Positions 1 to 10,505 of a stretch of 64,000 bases of DNA are shown here, piece after piece. The notes beneath the pieces were generated by a model, which saw only the letters and a list, made by a program, of their open reading frames with translations, had not been told where the DNA came from and searched no databases. Both the position numbers and the translations under genes were made by a program. How positions within the stretch are numbered: position 1 is the first letter of the stretch; each line of letters starts with the position of its first letter. This DNA is from Ciona intestinalis. Its lineage: Eukaryota; Chordata; Ascidiacea; Phlebobranchia; Cionidae. The stretch covers positions 894,520 to 958,519 of the forward strand of contig NC_020174.2 of assembly GCF_000224145.3 (NCBI RefSeq), given 5' to 3'.

Positions 1-49
1 CGAAAATTTTGGTCTCAAAATGTTTCTTACGTCTCCCTGATACCCGCTG

Positions 50-98
50 TATAATTTGTTTCCGGCCACGCAGAGTAAATAAGTTACATTTTTCACCT
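50..98 (+). mobile_element. SINE tail fragment
   Basis: The CCGGCCACG and AAGTTACATT blocks of the SINE 3' tail are present. Head and body are missing. Confidence 0.5.
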
Positions 99-1175
99 AA
101 TTCAAAACCGATTAATAAATATTAAAACGAAGCCAAGCCCTTAAGAATAAACGCATAAACTTATTACCTTCCTCCTTAAGCGGGTAGCTACTACTTGATG
201 TTTTAACAGATTGACTTGTGATTTGAAACCCGTGTTGTACAAAGTCCATCATGGTAAAACTTTAAAATAAACAGATAAGATAAAAAATAAGTCGTGTAAC
301 TTCTTTAGTTAGTTAGTTCAGTAACCCAAGCAAAAAAATCCCCCAACAAATTCGGCGGGAATCTACAGTGCTGCACAAAGAGTTTCTCCGACAACTCGTT
401 AAAACGGGGAGCTAAAATCAATTTATTTCAACATTGAAGTTCCAGTCGCACAGATCTAAGCAAACGAATTACGAGTGGCCTCTCTTATCTGCGCGTTGAT
501 CTACGGCAGAGCCTTAAAAATACTGAGTAGACTAACCCATTGTTACGTACCAAAAATTGAACGGCAATTTTGGTCCAAAATAACACAGTGGGTGTGGGGA
601 AAATGTCTGTTTTTCGGTAAATTACAGAAAAACTTAAGCCTAAAAACAAATTTAAAGGTTGAAAAATCATGTGCTATTTGTTTTCGGTATCTAAAAAATG
701 TTTGGTAAGGTAAATAAAAGCTGTTTTACACCCTCCCACAAAATGAAAACACAAACAAAACCTAAAAAGTTCGTTTAAACCAATAGCCAAAGTCACCACT
801 TTTGCTCTATTTTGAACACATAAAGACGGTGTCGCGGAAATCTGGTTCCCATTGGCTACTGCAAATGCGTAGACACAGTACATTTTATCAGAATTTTTTA
901 AACCTGGTTCCGAACGAATCATATTCATGATTCCTATACAGTTTATTTTATTTAATGTGAAAATGTAGGTTTTGTCGCCCTTTTTCGTTGTTGATGACGT
1001 GTTAACGGTAGTGGTCACTGGTTATACGTCATAATGTATAATTTAAGTTATAAATACAGCTTAAATTTCTATTAAAAAGATAAATCCTTAAACATAAACT
1101 TATGAAGTATGTCGCATCCAACAACTGTTATTTTTAGTCGGAAACAGAGTTCTAGATTCACCATAAAATAAGTTA

Positions 1176-1374
1176 TAGAGTAGGGTGGGGGAAGATGGGA
1201 CACCTTTTATCTTCATTTTCTCGTTCCATTAGGTAATAAACAAAGAATATTCAAAGAAATAGAAAACCGTATCCTCACGACTTCCATAAACCAATGCCAA
1301 TTGTTTAAAATACAATCGCAGAATGTTTGGATAATATGTGCTAAAGGTGTCCCATCTTCCCCCACTCTACTATT
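1176..1374 (-). mobile_element. Miniature inverted-repeat element, complete
   Basis: About 195 bp with near-perfect terminal inverted repeats: it opens TAGGGTGGGGGAAGATGGGA and closes with TCCCATCTTCCCCCAC. This is the reference description for the dominant repeat of the window. Outer ends read TATAGTAG and CTACTATA, suggesting a TA target. No coding capacity is seen. Strand is set by the internal sequence: plus has GCACATAATATCC after the left end. Confidence 0.85.
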
Positions 1375-2624
1375 GGTAGCCTGTGGGAACCAGTTTTCTA
1401 GGGGAACCAGATTTCAGCGACAACGGCAGTTGGACTACTCGGTGTTTACACGACTTTGATCTGCGCCATTGGACCTTTAGTTTTTTAACCAATTAGTCAC
1501 ACATTCTCAAGTGAACCCGATACATTTTTTTGTGAAATATTTTTTAGTGATATTTTTTTATTTTTGGAGACATTAATCATTTTGTGTATATATCTAAGGT
1601 CTTTTTTGTGTAATATAGTTTTACAAATTGTCACCGTTATAACGAATTCAATGGTATGTTGGCGTTGCCTTTCCTGACGGGGTTCTCTATAACTTGGGTT
1701 AAATCTGTATATACAAATGAAAATTTTGAATATTAGTAAAATACCTATATAGCTTGTGTTGTTCTCATTGTTCATTCATAGATTTCTATACAATGAATAC
1801 CCATCGTTAATATTCAAAAAATCCGTTATTGAATGAACCGCCTTAAGAAATAGAGGTAAACAAAGGGTTTTCTAAAATACTTTTTCAAAGTTGAAAAGGG
1901 AAAACGATGACAAAGGAACAATACAGCCTAACTTTACATACAAAGGCTGTATGATTCTAAGGTACACCAATTCACATTTAAACTGAAACCGCAGAACATA
2001 TTGTTTCCAAGGTCTCCGTTGTTCAAATAAGTTTATCTCGTAACATGCGATAAAAACGAGCTGTTGACTATTTAATCAAAACCCAACCAAATCGGACCTT
2101 GGTATATATTACTCAGGCACACGTTGCCTATTTAATTAAGACCCAACCAAACAGGACCTTTGAGCTTCTATAAGAGCGCCAAAAACCTTATATTACCCAG
2201 GCAAATATATATATGCACTACAAAACTGGTGTTTTTTCTTGCGCTCTGTTATGCGTGGTTTATATATATAAAGTTTTGCTACAAATGTGCACTTATTTTT
2301 ACTTGGCTTGTATATTATGACATGTGACATCACATATACATCATTTATCAGGGTGCTTATTTAAAAGCTATCAAAGATAAACGTAGTATCATAATATAAG
2401 CTTGCGGTTACATCATTTGGTTAAATTCGTTGATTACTGACAAATGTGGACCGGAAAAAAAAAAAATAAAAATAAGTCCCATTCTTCCACAAGCTATACG
2501 ATATACTTTTAATTTTATTCTACTTTATACAGCAAAGGGGGTATGTAGTGCATAATACAAATATACAGTGTGCGTACATATACAGTTTTAACAAAGTTTT
2601 GTCCAAATGGTTGGTCCCTTATAA

Positions 2625-2700
2625 TGGTAGGGTGGGGAAAGATGGGACACCTTTTTCATTCTATATTCTTTTCCCATATTGGTAGTGGACAAAGAACATA
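2625..2700 (-). mobile_element. Miniature inverted-repeat element, left half only
   Basis: The left terminus and about 50 bp of interior are present. The copy stops where the next copy begins at 2701, and its missing half does not reappear downstream, so this is a truncation rather than a simple nested insertion. Confidence 0.7.
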
Positions 2701-3167
2701 TAGTAGGGTGGGGGAAGATGGGACACTTTGTCAGACGAGGCTTTTTTTTAATTTTATTTTTACGGACTCCCATTTAATGATAATCAGGAAAATAAGGTTA
2801 CAGAATTATTCGACAGTATTATCACGACTTTATAGAACGCCCGTCAAGCTGATTACTGTTTTTAAATATTAAAAAAATATGCAAAATAAAACAGTATACT
2901 TTGAACAGATAAAAAAATGCGAAATAGTAAAGTGCTATTTTTTAATGCTCGCTAAATCATAGTAAATCCAATAAATTTTTTTAGTTTGCCTGTGCGAACG
3001 ATTAAACTAGTTTTACAGCTTCATAAAACAACCTTGAATATTTCGTACAGTTTGATTTTGTCTCATAAAACTAGTTTTAGTTTTGTAAAAAACACTGAGA
3101 TATAAGCATGAAGAAAATAGATATTATGTGCTAATAAGGTGTCACTATCTTCCTCCACCCTACTAAA
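2701..3167 (-). mobile_element. Miniature inverted-repeat element with extra interior
   Basis: The left end (TAGTAGGGTGGGGGAAGATG) and a degenerate right end (TTCCTCCACCCTACTA) are about 467 bp apart, more than twice the usual length. The middle is diverged and AT-rich. It may be an old copy with an insertion, or two broken copies. Confidence 0.5.
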
Positions 3168-3225
3168 CATTAGTTGATTACACAATTTATGCTGCGCGGT
3201 TACAGCTATAATTTTTTACATACAT

Positions 3226-3417
3226 ATAGTGGAGTGGGGGGAGATGGGACACCTTTAGCACATGATATCCAAACATCCTGATCGTGTTTTAAACAATTAA
3301 CAACGGTCGATGGGAGTCGCGAGGATACAGTTTTATAATTCTTTGAATGTTTTTTGTTTACTATCAAATGGGACGAGAAAATAGAATGAAAAGGTTTCCT
3401 ATCTTCCCCACCCTACT
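3226..3417 (+). mobile_element. Miniature inverted-repeat element, complete
   Basis: Both ends are present and the interior runs in plus orientation. It lies inside the tandemly duplicated block described in the findings. Confidence 0.8.
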
Positions 3418-3756
3418 AAACATTAGTCGATTACACAATTTACGCTGGGCGGGTATACAGCTAAAGTTTCTACCATATACATATGCTATAAATGACAATG
3501 CACTGCGGCATGTGTGTGCCAATGAATGTTGGTCGTAGCCCTCGAATGACCCGTTACCACAAAATACGGGAGTAGGCTACACAATCTATTAATTGTTGAT
3601 ATTTTTAGCCAACCTTGAATCTCAATGAATAATCCGGTATAGAACAACATTCCATTAATTGCGAGACATAAAATCTATAGATTGCTTTACAATTGTTTTG
3701 TCAGCATCTGAACCAACCATAGTTCTGGTTTCAAAATCCAACACTCTATACTCGTT

Positions 3757-4761
3757 CTAAACTTTACTGCTGGTTGCCTGTTTGCAAATTTGGTAAGCAG
3801 GATGAATATGACAATGTAGAGACAAAAATCTTGTGGGATCTGATTTGAAATCAAATACAGGAGTGTCCGTGTTGTTTGGTGTAATGTTGATGATGTTTTT
3901 CCCACGATGACTGAATGTAATTTGCTCCCGGAAAGTCGTGATGGGAATATCTGACAGAAGCTCCATGTGCGAGTGGAAGAGAATCGATTCGGTTAGATTC
4001 ACTTTCAACCGGTTAATAATGATGAATCCGACTGTACAGTCATCTGAATGGCCCAGGGCTTGGGAGGTGCGTAGAAATTCACCCGATGCGGCCCACGGTT
4101 TCATTTTATTCGCAAGAGGAGAAGAAATGCAAACACCGGCACCTCCGGTAGTAAAGAAAATATCGACTGGTTCACCGTGAAAGTTTCCCTTGAATGGCTC
4201 TGTGCGACTTCTACGTCCAATATACAAATCATTTTTCCAGTTAAATTCTCTTAGAAACTTAACAAGAAGTTTCACGTTCACGTAATTATCATCGTCGAAG
4301 CGACACCACCACTTTTTGTCACTCTTCATGAACGTATCGTACTCGACGCCTAATTTACAACTAAGAGCACTTAATGAATGGTCAGTGGCGCACTTTGATG
4401 GTACAACATGACCGTTAGTGGTATGGTTTAATTCCGCATCGGCGCCATCAGTTATAAAGTATGTTTGATTTTTAGCTTCAGCAAACCAAGTGCTTACAAT
4501 AACACCAAGTCTACTGCAATGAAACTGCTTGCTCGTTTTCACGGTTATGAAAATGTCATCCAACGTCAGCATTGCTGGTTCTTCATAAGTTTGCGAATCA
4601 CGAAACAATATCTCACGTGAGACAACTTTATGATGAATTGGTCTCACGCCCAAGATTTCCACAAGACTGGCTTCAAACATGTAACAAAATCCAAATATAA
4701 AGAAACCCAGTATAGCTGTACCAGCGAGTCTCCTACTTCTTAAATTCATTCTCAGTAACAT
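3757..4761 (-). CDS. fng: Fringe, O-fucosylpeptide 3-beta-N-acetylglucosaminyltransferase
   Basis: A 334-residue protein from one exon. Fringe enzymes act in the Golgi, adding GlcNAc to O-fucose on Notch EGF repeats and so tuning ligand choice. A type II signal anchor lies at residues 13-33 (ILGFFIFGFCYMF). The GT31 fold begins near LDDIFITVKTSK (67-78). The metal-binding DDD is at 156-158 within CRFDDDNYVN, the family signature FFTTGGAGVCIS at 202-213, and the probable catalytic aspartate in GHSDDCTVG (237-245). The family cysteines, and the C-terminal block with HCHIHP, are present. Vertebrate fringes are 320-380 residues, so the length is normal. An in-frame second Met at residue 5 could also start translation. 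The intronless coding region contrasts with the multi-exon vertebrate genes. No frame damage is seen; identity is firm. Confidence 0.95.
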   Translation of the reverse strand: MLLRMNLRSRRLAGTAILGFFIFGFCYMFEASLVEILGVRPIHHKVVSREILFRDSQTYEEPAMLTLDDIFITVKTSKQFHCSRLGVIVSTWFAEAKNQTYFITDGADAELNHTTNGHVVPSKCATDHSLSALSCKLGVEYDTFMKSDKKWWCRFDDDNYVNVKLLVKFLREFNWKNDLYIGRRSRTEPFKGNFHGEPVDIFFTTGGAGVCISSPLANKMKPWAASGEFLRTSQALGHSDDCTVGFIIINRLKVNLTESILFHSHMELLSDIPITTFREQITFSHRGKNIINITPNNTDTPVFDFKSDPTRFLSLHCHIHPAYQICKQATSSKV

Positions 4762-5084
4762 AATTTATAAAATAATATCAGCTGTAATTCAATCAATTTT
4801 TACTAGCATAAAAGTAACATCATGTCTTTATAACATAGATTATATATGAGTATGTTTCGTTGCAATAACAAAAAAGGTGGGAAAAGAAGAATATACATAG
4901 GTTTTACTAAGATAGTCCATGATGTTTTTATTCTCTTTTATCATTCCATTTGTTAGTGAACAAATAATATTTCGGAATGTAACCATATACCCTCACGATT
5001 CTAAACGAGCATTTTTAATAAACGTCAATTTGTGCCTTCTATTTAACAAATACAAACATAAATTTGAAACCTTGAATGAATGAA

Positions 5085-5392
5085 TGTAACTTACTTTATC
5101 CTCGCGTGGCCGGAAAACGACAGTCGTTATAACACGGGTGTACACCTCGCGCCAGCTTACGAGTTACCAAGTATGTTACTTTGTGGGTGATTATTTTTTT
5201 TTGGATATTTGATTTCATTTTCATGTTTGGCTGATAATTTGGACAACCCATTAGTGACCACTGGGTTGGAGCAATTGCCGTTAGATGTCTTGCTCAAGGA
5301 CGCATACGCCCACAATGATAGCAGCGACGAGCCTTGAACCCATTATGGGTTAGAGGCAGGTGCGCTAACCACTACGCCACGGCGCCGGGCGA
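5085..5392 (-). mobile_element. tRNA-derived SINE, near full length
   Basis: On the minus strand it starts with a tRNA-like head (GGCGCCGTGGCGTAGTGGTT, box A-like, then GGGTTCAAGGCTCG, box B-like). A body with AACCCAGTGGTCACTAATGG follows, and the tail has GTTATAACGACTGTCGTT and GATAAAGTAAGTTACATTCA, ending in CATT repeats. This is the best copy for defining the family here. Confidence 0.85.
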
Positions 5393-5494
5393 ACCTTATG
5401 TTCTGAACTTCTAAAGCTTTGTAGAATACTTATTATTAGTAGAAAGTTTGTTAAAAATTCCACAATAAAACGTAAATGCAGCTTAATCTTAATG

Positions 5495-5676
5495 TATAGT
5501 ATATGGTGGGAAGAAGACGGGCGACCTTAAGTACATAATATCTAAAAATCCTGATCGTTTATAACAGTTGCGAAAATGCAGTTTTATAATTTTTTGAATA
5601 TTTTTGTTTACTACCAAATAAGCCGGGAAACAGAATAAAATGGTGTACCGTATACTCTTCCCAAACCCTACTATAC
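5495..5676 (+). mobile_element. Miniature inverted-repeat element, diverged
   Basis: Ends read TATGGTGGGAAGAAGACGGG and CTCTTCCCAAACCCTACTAT. The interior is recognisable but older than most copies. Confidence 0.7.
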
Positions 5677-5759
5677 TAACATAGCAGCGAAACGCATTAG
5701 TCACGTATAAGTTTACGTGTTTATCGGACTTGTATAGCTAAGGTGTATACGAAATACTG

Positions 5760-6032
5760 AACTATAGAGGTGGGGGAAATGGCACACCTTTATTCAATTT
5801 TCTCGTCCCGGCATTGTCCGTTGGGTGTATAGCGACCACGCTTATTTTCTTCCAACTATATCCTGTCTTTGCGTTTAAAATATTTCCAAATCTTCGCTAC
5901 CGTAATCAAAGAGACAAATAAAAGGTATTATTATTATTATTCGGTAGTAAACAAAGAATATTCAAAGAATTATAAAGGCGTATTCACACGGATCCCATAG
6001 TCCGTTGTAAGAAAACACAATCAGGATGTTTT
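5760..6032 (-). mobile_element. Miniature inverted-repeat element split by an insert
   Basis: The left part (5760-5817) and the continuation from about 5941 (GGTAGTAAACAAAGAATATT) belong to one copy. They are separated by about 120 bp that ends in a TTA microsatellite. The right terminus is lost. Confidence 0.65.
5818..5940 (+). mobile_element. Insert with TTA tail, SINE-like
   Basis: Contains a diverged AAATCTTCGCTACCGTAATC block related to the repeat at 7001-7096 and ends in AAAAGG plus TAT/TTA repeats. It interrupts the miniature element above, as expected of a retroposed short element. Confidence 0.5.
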
Positions 6033-6356
6033 GTAATGCTTATGCGCGTGGTTCCTTGTCACCGAGTTCCTTTACATGCATTGTAATGTTGATTGCATTT
6101 AATCATGCTATGTATAATAACAATCGTTTTCCCGCTATGACGGATTTACGTTAAATTCCATTCAGCGTATTCTAATCGTATATGCTCACTGTACTGTAGT
6201 TATTAAATGGCGCTTGGCGACCAAACGGCCCAAGAAACAAACAAAACAGTACTGAACCGCGGATTAGAGCGTATATTTTAGTATTTAAAACTTAACCTAT
6301 ATATCCCAAAATATGTCAAGTGTATACGATAAACAGTTTTAAACTATAGTAACAGC

Positions 6357-6448
6357 TAGGGCTGTGGATTTTCCCTATTTTTGTTTAACCGTTAACCGTT
6401 CAGTTTTAACCGGTTAACCGGTTAACCGTTAACTTTTCCACAGCCCTA
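6357..6448. mobile_element. Small hAT-like element, 92 bp
   Basis: Terminal inverted repeats begin TAGGGCTGTGGA and end TCCACAGCCCTA. Flanking 8-mers GTAACAGC and GTAACAGA look like an 8-bp target duplication with one mismatch. The interior is built of GGTTAACC palindromes. There is no coding capacity. Confidence 0.75.
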
Positions 6449-6489
6449 GTAACAGACATGGTAACTTGTATTAATTAGATGTATGAACA

Positions 6490-6552
6490 TCCGTGTTATA
6501 GCAAATGTTGTTTTCCTGCCACGCGAGGATAAAGGAAGTTACTTTGATTCAT
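6490..6552 (+). mobile_element. SINE tail fragment
   Basis: The tail blocks CCGTGTTATA and CTGCCACGCGAGGATAAAG are present. The rest of the element is absent. Confidence 0.6.
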
Positions 6553-7000
6553 CAAGTATACCAAACCTGTGGAACAGGAGATAACAAATGACATGCTGCA
6601 AAGTCATTATTCTTGTGGTAGAAAAGCCGTCTAAAATCCACAAAACTGAAAGCTTTTAAGGGTTATATCACCTTTTGACAATGATTCACTAATACATTTA
6701 AAATAAACGTTTTTAAAGATAAATATAATCACATGGCACAACAACTCTTTAGCATTATACGAGCAGTAAGGTTAAACAACGTCGACTTTATATAACACAC
6801 TACAAAAAAAACACAACCGCATATCAAGTACAGTTTTGTGAACTGTATGCAATTTTTTGGTGCCTTTCTCATTTACCTTTCCTTTTATAACAAAGGCAAC
6901 ATAAAACAAAACTTTGCATTAAGACGAAAATAAGAAAGCGCTGAAATTCGCAATTCACGCATTTTATGCGACAAAGTATATCCTAACCTGTTCTATATTT

Positions 7001-7096
7001 TGTAACAACTGTCGTTTTCCCGCCAATTCCTTCCTCTTCACTATTTTTAACTAAATCGGATCTTCGTTACTGTATTCGAAGAGAAAAAAAAACAGG
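7001..7096 (+). repeat. Dispersed short repeat, GATCTTCGTTACTG type
   Basis: Core CGGATCTTCGTTACTGTATT followed by CGAAGAGAAA and poly(A). It is preceded by AACAACTGTCGTTTTCCCGC, which matches the SINE tail, so it may be an alternative 3' module of the SINE. Relatives lie near 5855, 49605, 54020, 55135 and 56088. Confidence 0.6.
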
Positions 7097-7755
7097 TTGT
7101 CTAATGGGAAACCAATCAACAAAACGATGTATGCCGCATATTTTATAACGCTGTAAATAAAATCTCAGGATACAGATTCATTCGTTTTCCTGGTTGTGTA
7201 TTACTACTTCAACCGAAACCTAAGTTTCGCATTTCTTTCTTTTTTTTGGCTCTGGTGCGTGAAGCCGTGAGCTGCTGATGGAATATTCAATTCAACATTA
7301 GCAGGATGCTTATGTCAAACCAGACAAACAACGATTGAATAAACGTTGGGTAGACAATACACGGCCAAGCCGTTACGCTGTACGATCTAAATTTACGGTA
7401 GCAAAAATTGGAAAAAAAAACATTGCATATATAAAACAGGTGGGAATTAATCTGTGTGTTTATTTAAGTCCAACAAAAACAGAGTATAGACTGTTTAAAT
7501 TTGAAATGGGGTTTATAAGAACAGCACATTCGCCACCCAAAGCGACAGTTGGACTTTACAAGCGGCAGGGTTATATATTCGGATAAAGTTCGATGATGTA
7601 CACAAGCTGTCACTACTTTGGCGTGCGAGAGACTTTTATCAGTCGTACAAACATTATGGCAAGAGGGCGAGGTGTAAGAGGGACGGAAGTTCTTATAACA
7701 AATATTTACATTCGTTGATCAGAAATCCATTAAAAGTTTTAGCGGAGTGATTAGT

Positions 7756-7907
7756 GAAGGGTCGGGGGGAGATGGAACAACCTTTCATTCTATTTTCAAA
7801 AGTCAAAGAATTATAAAACCGTATATACTCATGTCTCCTGTAGATTGTTGTTAATTGTTTTGGATATTATGCGGTAAAGGTGTCCCACCTCACCCGACCC
7901 AGTTACC
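7756..7907 (-). mobile_element. Miniature inverted-repeat element, slightly shortened
   Basis: Both ends are recognisable (GGTCGGGGGGAGATGGAACA and GTGTCCCACCTCACCCGACC). About 40 bp of the interior is missing. Confidence 0.7.
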
Positions 7908-8362
7908 ATATATATGATTAAATATCCTCAGAGCTGGTAACATTGTATAATGCACGAGTTTGCCGTTGTCTCCAAACATTGTTTATTGTAATTTAAACTA
8001 CAATTACCACAACAAACAATGTAGTTAACCAACCCTGTTAAACTTTAATGCAATCACGCACAAGATTACCGATGCCAAATAGTGTATTCCAAAATTGAAC
8101 TAAAATCTTTCGGAAACAATTTAGGCATATTTATAAAACAACTTCCTGAACAAAGTTGTGCTCTGTTAGCAATTACATCACCACTTTCAAAAACAAGCCC
8201 AACTATACTTGCGTGCCTACGTGCTTGCCACAAACCATGTTTCCTATTATTTTAATGACACTTTTTTAACCTCGGAAAAGTTCAGGCGTAATAACACGGA
8301 TGTCCTACAGGCGAACACCCTTGGTGATATTCGAGACAGCACTGATGGGTACATTGTAATAT

Positions 8363-8610
8363 ATTAGAGAGGGGTTAAATCAGACATGTTTTTATTCTTC
8401 TTCCGTTCTAATTGGTAATAAATAAGGGGTATTTACAGAGTTAAACCGTATATAGTCCCGTGACTTTAAAATAGCGTTGTTCAATGTGGGATTTAGTTCT
8501 ACCGGTTATAGTGGTTAGTGTCTAACTACTATTTTAAAAAGTTTATTTTTTGTATCAAAAGTTGGTGGTTTTTTATGAGGCACAAACTGCTGCAAAGGTC
8601 CCCTATACTA
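8363..8610 (-). mobile_element. Miniature inverted-repeat element, decayed
   Basis: Only the interior (AATTGGTAATAAATAAG, AACCGTATATAGTCCCGTGA) is clear; the ends are badly worn. Boundaries are approximate. Confidence 0.45.
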
Positions 8611-9031
8611 ACTTTGGTTTTGTCATGCAACAAGATTTCTATGAAAGCAAAAGAAAAAAGGAAATAAAATACGGAATAAAATGAACAGGAAATTTTGTTT
8701 ACAGATCAAAACTTTAGCGCTGCTGGTAGTTTGTTTTGTTATTTGCGTAAAAATGATATTTTTAAATACACATTGCATGACTTTTTATACCGTTTAATTG
8801 TTCAGTTGCAGCTACTGTGTAAAAGTAAAATAATAGTAAACGTAAGGCGAAAGTGTATTAATTTTTTTAGCTATGTATTTTTCTGTAATGAAGATTTTTT
8901 TTGTAAAAACTAGTCTTCTTAAAATACACTTAATTTATTGCATTAACTTATAATAAGTTGTACTTCAAAATGTTACTACGTCATAAAAAGGTATTTTTTG
9001 TTGCAAAATTGATAATAAAGTAATATACGTA

Positions 9032-9895
9032 ATGGAGAAACCAGAACAAAATGAGATTCTTCCGCCAGCTTTACGAGTTGCTCAGCTTGATATGCAAAGT
9101 TTGGATGATTTTCTAATGCAGCAGTTTTCCAACCAACTTCACCAATGTTTCAAGTATACGATGTTTGAAGGGGTCGTTGTAAAATTAGAGCCATGTATAC
9201 GTACAGGGTTGTTTGCGTTGCTGTTACATCAGACCTTAATTAGATCAAACCAAACTATCGGACAAAAGCTACTGGGATTAAAATACGACACAAAATCCCG
9301 AAAAATATTGAAAATATGGGTAGCCGTTACAATTCTGAAGTATGGATATGAAAACCTTGTAAAAGCAGGTTTTTCTGTTTTCGCCCAGTCAAATTTGTTT
9401 GAATTTATTCAAAAAGTGTTCAGTTTCGCAACGATGCTCAATTTTCTATGGTTTTTGCGAAAAGGAGACTATCACTCTGTGCTGCTCCGTGTGTGTGGTT
9501 TGCGAACAGTTTATAACCAGCCAAACCCGCAAGAGCGTGACGTAACTTTCCCAACCATTAGTCGTGAATTGCTCTGGCATGGATATGCTGAAACAGCTGT
9601 TCGATTCCTGTCATTTTTAAATGCCGAAAAAGTCAAAACTTACGTGAAAAAAATGCTTTTTGATCAAACCAACCCAAAAGTTTCAAAAGATGCCGACAAA
9701 ACTTGTTATGATAAATGTTCATACTGCAACAAGGTCCCTATAATGCCTCACACGAGTAACTGTGAGATTCATGCTCATTGTTATTATTGTGTTGCCAGTT
9801 CACTTGTCAAAAACTCCAAGTGTGAATGCCCATCTTGCCACACACCAATTGTGAAGATAATTCCTCTTAAGCTACAATATACAAAGCTTAATTAG
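9032..9895 (+). CDS. PEX2: Peroxin-2, peroxisomal RING-finger E3 ligase subunit
   Basis: A 287-residue protein from one uninterrupted exon. PEX2 sits in the peroxisomal membrane with PEX10 and PEX12 and ubiquitinates the import receptor PEX5 for recycling. The N-terminal Pex domain spans about 12-210 and includes RVAQLDMQSLDDFLMQQF and the hydrophobic segments expected of the family. The C-terminal RING uses C229, C232, C244, H247 or H249, C250, C253, C266 and C269 (CSYC, CEIHAHCYYC, CPSC). The spacing around the histidine is one residue longer than I recall in human PEX2. Human PEX2 is about 305 residues, so the length fits. The start is the first ATG of the frame. RUNDC1 begins 610 bp downstream on the same strand. 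Identity is firm. Confidence 0.93.
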   Translation: MEKPEQNEILPPALRVAQLDMQSLDDFLMQQFSNQLHQCFKYTMFEGVVVKLEPCIRTGLFALLLHQTLIRSNQTIGQKLLGLKYDTKSRKILKIWVAVTILKYGYENLVKAGFSVFAQSNLFEFIQKVFSFATMLNFLWFLRKGDYHSVLLRVCGLRTVYNQPNPQERDVTFPTISRELLWHGYAETAVRFLSFLNAEKVKTYVKKMLFDQTNPKVSKDADKTCYDKCSYCNKVPIMPHTSNCEIHAHCYYCVASSLVKNSKCECPSCHTPIVKIIPLKLQYTKLN

Positions 9896-10505
9896 TGCCA
9901 TTGAATGGCTTTTAAAGTTTTTTTTTGTAAACCTGGGATATTGACTTCCATTCCCAAATTTTATTTCACAGACCAAGTAGTCCGTTTAGCCAATCTCATG
10001 GCTTTACAACATTCTTACGTTTTTAGGATGACAACAATAAGATTCATAAAAAATGTCCATGCATTAAAACATAAGATAAAATAAGATTTCCTGCATCATG
10101 TCACAATTATTCTGTTTCTATGCATATATGTTGTCATTGTTAATTCACAAAGTATGTGATTAGTTTTTGTTTAAAGTTGAATTGAACACAGTAAATGTTA
10201 ATCAATTGTAATGTTCAAAGGGTAAATCATGGTACAATGTAGTTAGACATTGAAATAGGTAAGATCAAAGGTATTTTACCGCCACCACATGCTTATTAAG
10301 TATATAGAGTTTAAACATTACAAAAACTGCCCACAAAACAATCGGTTATAATGTGTACTGTAGGCTCCTGCATTTTGCTATGCACAACTAAAGGTTTCAT
10401 GTTTTTGTTACAATTATTTTACTTTAATTTAATTTCTAATCAACAGATACTTGCTTAAGATGGTAACTTGTGTGTAACTTTAACTTTTGTCCTTTAATAA
10501 ATGGA
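9896..10505. other. Short interval between PEX2 and RUNDC1
   Basis: About 610 bp, free of recognisable mobile elements, which is unusual here. It must hold the PEX2 3' end and the RUNDC1 start region. A good acceptor-like sequence, TTTCTAATCAACAG, ends at 10446, 59 bp before the RUNDC1 ATG. It could accept a cis 5' exon or a trans-spliced leader, which tunicates are known to use. Confidence 0.5.

Larger units (their letters stand above)
1..3756. other. Gene-free stretch downstream of fringe, repeat-rich
   Basis: I see no convincing exon here. Short open frames occur on both strands, but none resembles a known family or shows a sensible splice pattern. The stretch holds a SINE-tail fragment near 50-98, the miniature inverted-repeat copies listed below, and a roughly 253-bp tandem duplication (about 3110-3226 and 3363-3485). 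The 3' UTR of the minus-strand fringe gene should lie in the last few hundred bases, but I could not pick a poly(A) signal with confidence. Confidence 0.6.
4762..9031. other. Intergenic stretch between fringe and PEX2
   Basis: The two genes diverge from this roughly 4.3-kb interval, so it should contain both promoters, but I recognise no promoter element. It contains a near full-length SINE, several miniature elements, a small hAT-like element at 6357-6448 and two copies of the TCTGATCTTCGTTACTGTAT repeat. An 83-codon open frame at 7335-7586 resembles nothing known to me. Confidence 0.6.

Noticed and set aside
674-1018. 114-codon minus-strand open frame
   Set aside because: No family resemblance, no start context or splice partners, and ordinary AT-rich composition. 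Chance frames of this size are expected in 64 kb.
7335-7586. 83-codon open frame upstream of PEX2
   Set aside because: A basic, plausible-looking peptide, but without similarity, good splice sites or neighbours in phase.
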